Shown here one piece after another: positions 60,101 through 64,000 of a stretch of 64,000 bases of DNA (positions are counted from its first letter, which is position 1; each line of letters starts with the position of its first letter). The notes below the pieces were generated by a model. That model was not told the DNA's origin, ran no database searches, and was given only the letters and a program-made list of their open reading frames with translations. The position numbers and the translations under genes were made by a program. Source of the DNA: Hypomyces perniciosus (lineage: Eukaryota; Ascomycota; Sordariomycetes; Hypocreales; Hypocreaceae); contig SPDT01000004.1 in NCBI GenBank assembly GCA_008477525.1, positions 3,906,001 through 3,970,000 on the forward strand, given 5' to 3'.

Positions 60101-62063
60101 CTGGGGCACCTCCTTTTCCGCATGTGCATTTCACCAAGCAAGGCTCTGGCTGCGAGGCATAGCAGGGGTACACCACCTAGCTTGGAAGAGGCGATAGCAC
60201 CGATAATGAGGCTTGGCAACATGGGTATCATGACACTGTGCTATCTACTTGTTCAGAGGAGTACAATTAGTGTGTGTTGTGCGCATGCGGATCGAGGCAC
60301 GAAGTACCCAGTACAGTGTTAGATATCGGAATTTACGGATGTGGGTGGGTTAGTGATAGATGGGATGTAGCAGTACTGCTACATAAATATGCCTCGTCGG
60401 AGTCTTCCCGGCATGTTGAGCGCGGATGTTATGCTAATGATCGGATGTATAAAATAGATTAAATCAGTTACGCACAGGATGAAGAATACAGTCGCCGCTT
60501 CCGTGCCCAGGAGGTATATAGGTCGAGGTCATTGCCTGAATCGGATGACTCAACAACTACGGAGTACTCGTAGTACAAGATATAAAAAACAAACATGTAC
60601 AAAGTACTTTGCACTCCGTAAGCACTCCGTGAATGAGCCTATTTGGACCCAGCTGGCGCGACTGAAGCGCTGTGCGTCAGATGGGCACAGAGCGCTGAAA
60701 GCATGGAGTCAGAGTGGAGATTGAGCTGGCTAAATAAGGGCAGAAACCAACGAAGTGTTGGGAAACCCGCCCCTGGGCCGGAACCGGACGGGCTATGGAT
60801 GCTCTTAGACGTGTAGTTGATGCCGTGACGTGCGAGCGATGGCAAGTGAAACAAAATGCACAAGTCTGTCTGGCCACGTTTTTGCTTCTCCGTCATCCTC
60901 GACATACATACATAATTTACATCCGTATGTATCCGTATCTTGCCATTGACGTTTTCCCCTGTCTGCTAAATCATCGCATTCGCTCTGGCGCACCAGACGC
61001 CGGTTACAGTGCAGGACAGTGCACACAGGCCTCCCACGTACCGTACCGCACCCGCCATGTCGTACCCAGCATCCGCGCACCAATTGCTAGTCCCAAATGC
61101 TCTAAAGCACGTACGGAAGTAACTTTTCCGGCCCTCCCAGCCCAGTTGCAGCCCATCGCATACATGCCCAGCAGCGTATCCGTCGTACGAATTTGCCTGC
61201 AGCGGCTTGCCCTAGTGCCTGCTGCTGGGTACTTCGTGCATACATACGAAGTACATACATACCTACATGTTGTGGGTGCATCTCCTGTGCAGCCTGCGGG
61301 CATATGGAGTCGCAGCCGGATGTATGTTGTGGCTTTGTATGGAGTACCGATCAGTGTGCGCTTGCAGCCTGTACAGTGCGGACTACGAATGCAGACACCG
61401 CATCGACAAGCGCTCCGTCCGCACTACTGCCTCTGGCTAACATACGACTCACATTCAGCGGGCCGCCGCCGCCTTCTGGGCCTCGACAGGCCCTGCTGCT
61501 AGTGGTGTTGAGCCACTATGAGGCCCCTGTCCCAGCCGGCGTGGGTGTCGGCGGGCGCAGCAGCAGAGCCAAGTCTGCGTCTGCCAGAGACTGGACCGCG
61601 CCGTCTCTGCACTGTGTCGCCGCCTACTAACCCAGTACTCCGTAGTGGGCTCTCGAAGTGCCTTTTCATCGTCCTCCCAGCCGCCAAACCTTCTTCTCCC
61701 TCTGTTCCTTTCCGAGCAAGCAATTGCCTCTGCTTCGCCTGGTGGGATCCGCAGTGTTTTGAGCGACGCCCAGAGACTTGCCTCGATCTGCTGCCCTCAG
61801 CGCATCTGATTGACATGTTCCTGTCGTTCACCCGAGCACGCCTCTTCCTGTCGCCGTTTTCCCTCTCTTTCCGCTCTCTCTCGCCCGCCATCTGACCCCC
61901 TCCATCGCTCTGATTACGACCTCCCCGCCATCCTCTATCGCGCACCCTCGGCTGCCCACCACCCCGCGACAGCCCCAAAAACCGCCCGCCACAACTCAAT
62001 CACCAGACCAGACCAGACCAGACCAGCCTTTGCTGCCTGTGTCAACTCTCTCTGAATTTTGCC
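54134..62063. other. 7.9 kb gene desert upstream of the C2H2 factor
   Basis: No frame longer than 235 codons and none with a recognisable family or consistent codon use; composition is balanced and not RIP-like. Features seen: a 10-base-pair hairpin at 56407-56431; copies of the TACGGAGTA/TACGAAGTA motif (56988-56996, 58301-58309, 60558-60566, 61245-61253, 61635-61645); a short CAGAC/CCAGA run at 62008-62028; and many short frames on both strands. The last 500 bases are C/T-rich and probably the 5' leader of the transcription factor. It may hold promoter elements or noncoding RNA; nothing stronger can be said. Confidence 0.5.
56407..56431. other. Perfect 10-base-pair inverted repeat
   Basis: ACCAAGGGCA, loop AAGGC, then TGCCCTTGGT: a perfect stem with a 5-base loop in otherwise unstructured intergenic DNA. 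It could be a transcribed hairpin, a protein-binding palindrome or chance. Confidence 0.45.
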
Positions 62064-64000
62064 ATGGTGATGAATGATTCTGGCCCCAGGGTGTCGCGCG
62101 CCTCCACAATGTCCAATTCGGCCGCTGCCAATGCAGACGACTCTGGTGAGCCATTCTGTCGTCGCTGGCATTGATTGCCCCTCCTGTTCCTCCGGCCTGA
62201 CCCGCATGGCCCGTTGATGCAATGCACAACCAACGCTGACCATTCGTGTTGTCCAGCGTCTACCATAACCGTCAATACCAAAGCTCCCCCCAGCTTTCCT
62301 CCTCCCAAGACCGATAAGCCTCGCCCTCACGTCTGCGCCACCTGTCAACGCTCGTTCGCCCGATTGGAACATTTGAAGCGACATGAGCGCTCTCACACAA
62401 AGGAAAAGCCGTTCGAGTGCCCCGAGTGTTCGCGATGCTTTGCCCGTCGCGATCTGCTGCTTCGTCACCAGCAGAAGCTTCACCAGTCGTCGACCCCGTC
62501 TTCTCGCCCCCGGAACCGTCGAGAGTCGGCAAGCGGAGTTCCTCCCGGTCAGAGTCGGGCCCGCAAGAACAGCGTGGCTGGCGCCAATCCTGCCGCAGCC
62601 AACTCTGGCACCGCCTCCATGCGACCGAGGGCAAATACCATCAGCCACGTCGACGGCGCTGCTATGCAAATGATGGCTTCAGCAAATGCATCCGTTGCAC
62701 GCGGCATGCATCCAGGTCATGGCCGCCACCCGAGTCTGGCTGGCCTGCCCATCCACAATCTCGATCAGGTGTTCGGTGGCATGTCCATGACTATGGGCCA
62801 GAGAGGCGTGCACCTTGGGCTTCCCAAGCTGGAAACTGGGCAGCTCAATAACGACTTCGACAATGGCCTCCGCACGGCACCGCCCTTGTCTGCATTCAAT
62901 CCCGACCTCGACTTCGAGAGTCTTCTGTTCGGGCCCGGCTCGACCATCAACCCCAACGCCCTGCACTATAGTGATTCCCCCCCGTCTATGGCCATGGAGC
63001 AAACGTCTCCGTTCATCTCCGCCATAAATGACGTCTCCAACCCGACCTTTGATGATACCTTTGACTGGCTGAGTGGCTTCGAGCACCAGATGTCAATTCA
63101 GACGAATGAGAACGTGGTAGACGAGTCGAGCCCATCTGCCCTCAGTACGACGAGCCAGAGTGGGATAAGTGATGTGATGGTGGATGGATCAAACCACCCA
63201 GCGCCAGCCGGGACGAGTACCATGTGGCAACCCTCCGTGATGGGACCACCGCAGATGCCGAACCCGTTTGCTATGGATCTTAATGGTTCGGTCTTTCCGG
63301 ATCTCCTCAATGGAGCTCCTTTATCACCTCAGCCAGCTTCTCAAAAGATCAATGACCCTTACTTCTCCACGCCCCCACCATCGCTGAGCTCGTTGAGCCC
63401 TTCCGTCGTATCTGGACTGAACACACAGAATCTTAACCAGACCCTTGGCTTCAATGCCGGCCCGGACACCCCGTCGTCCCTCAGCGGCATTAACCATGGC
63501 GCTTCGCCCGTAACCACCATCACAGATGCCACAAGGGCAGCTATCGTGAACGTTCTATCCCAGTGCCCGCCCTTTGGAGGCCGTAAATTCCTCTTTACTT
63601 CTCAGAGCTCACCACAGTCGCCTCAGTTCCAGTCAGCCGGGTCCACACCATCGACTCAGCCTGCCAACCTGCCCAGTACCCAGACTCTTCAGCGTTATGT
63701 CGCTGCTTATATCACTTATTTCCATCCACATCTCCCGTTCTTGCATTTGCCCACGTTGTCCCTTGACATGTCGTCCCCAAATGGTCGCGCTAGTGGTGTA
63801 GGCGGTAGTGGATGTCTGGTGCTTGCAATGGCTGCAATCGGTGCCCTGTATGAGTTGGAGCACACCCAGTCCATGGAGCTCTTCGACATGGCCAAAAAGA
63901 TGATCTTCTTTTACCTGCAGGAACGCCGAATGGCCGACGCTCGCAAGACCGATATCCGACGCAGCACACAGAGCAACTCTGATCAAAGCTCTTCAGGTAA
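62064..64000 (+). CDS. C2H2 zinc-finger transcription factor with fungal_trans domain (5' part)
   Basis: Exon 1 is 62064-62145, a 111-base intron follows (GTGAGC, branch GCTGAC, acceptor TCCAG at 62252-62256), and exon 2 runs to at least 63996, about 607 residues visible. Two adjacent C2H2 fingers lie at residues 54-74 (C54, C57, H70, H74; [17 protein letters not shown]) and 82-103 (C82, C85, H98, H103), joined by an [14 protein letters not shown] linker. A long Ser/Pro/Asn/Gly-rich region follows. Near residue 503 a fungal-specific transcription factor domain begins ([20 protein letters not shown]). This layout is that of Pezizomycotina Adr1/AmdX-like nuclear regulators. The window ends in CAG|GTAA at 63994-64000, which reads like a 5' splice site, so exon 2 may stop at 63996. 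The alternative start at Met16 lies within the same exon. The regulated pathway is unknown. Confidence 0.9.

Noticed and set aside
60795..61502. 235-codon plus-strand frame
   Set aside because: Cys/His/Tyr/Val-rich translation of CATACATA-type sequence, open on the opposite strand as well; likely a chance frame in the promoter region.

Overview
The window is nuclear DNA of a filamentous ascomycete. The evidence is short GT..AG introns of 53 to 124 bases with CTAAC/CTGAC-type branch sites, typical Pezizomycotina gene families (Nha1/Sod2 antiporter, fungal F-box proteins, a C2H2 factor leading into a fungal transcription-factor domain, a PR-1-like CAP protein), and two large blocks of AT-rich, TpA-rich DNA in which transposon proteins are still readable but full of stops, as repeat-induced point mutation (RIP) leaves them. 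Sordariomycetes, perhaps Hypocreales, is a reasonable guess. The sequence alone does not fix the species.

Layout. Bases 1-3290 are RIP-degraded retroelements: a copia-like RNase H region, then a chromodomain gypsy 3' end with its LTR. Bases about 3291-6165 form an ordinary-composition island with one recognisable gene, a small secreted 12-cysteine protein on the minus strand, a 74-base tandem duplication over its 3' end, and an array of about 27-base hairpin-forming repeats. Bases 6166-31195 are a second degraded block. It holds two related gypsy chromoviruses (9845-16624, with a perfect 5-base target duplication, and 17087-24600), two families of nearly unmutated solo-LTR-like insertions (about 580 and 226 bases, each with 5-base target duplications), an unmutated 79-base insertion and a probable Tad/LINE remnant. 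Composition changes abruptly near 31195.

Bases 31196-64000 are euchromatic. In order: an unrecognised gene with two introns (32409-33592), tRNA-Asn(GTT) on the minus strand, a Ser/Thr-rich probable GPI-anchored surface protein, a 1030-residue plasma-membrane Na+/H+ antiporter, a small one-segment membrane protein, a conserved fungal multi-pass membrane protein (minus strand), a PIG-L family GlcNAc-PI de-N-acetylase (GPI synthesis), an F-box protein, a 59-residue small protein, a coiled-coil protein (minus strand), a secreted CAP/PR-1 protein, a gene desert of about 7.9 kb, and the 5' part of a C2H2 transcription factor running off the right edge.

The genes do not form a biosynthetic cluster or operon. 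Loose themes are the cell surface and secretion (secreted cysteine-rich protein, GPI-type protein, GPI-synthesis enzyme, CAP protein) and ion homeostasis. The most distinctive features are the architecture of the repeat block, the secreted protein isolated between two RIP blocks, and a palindromic TACGGAGTA/TACGAAGTA motif scattered through the euchromatic intergenic DNA.
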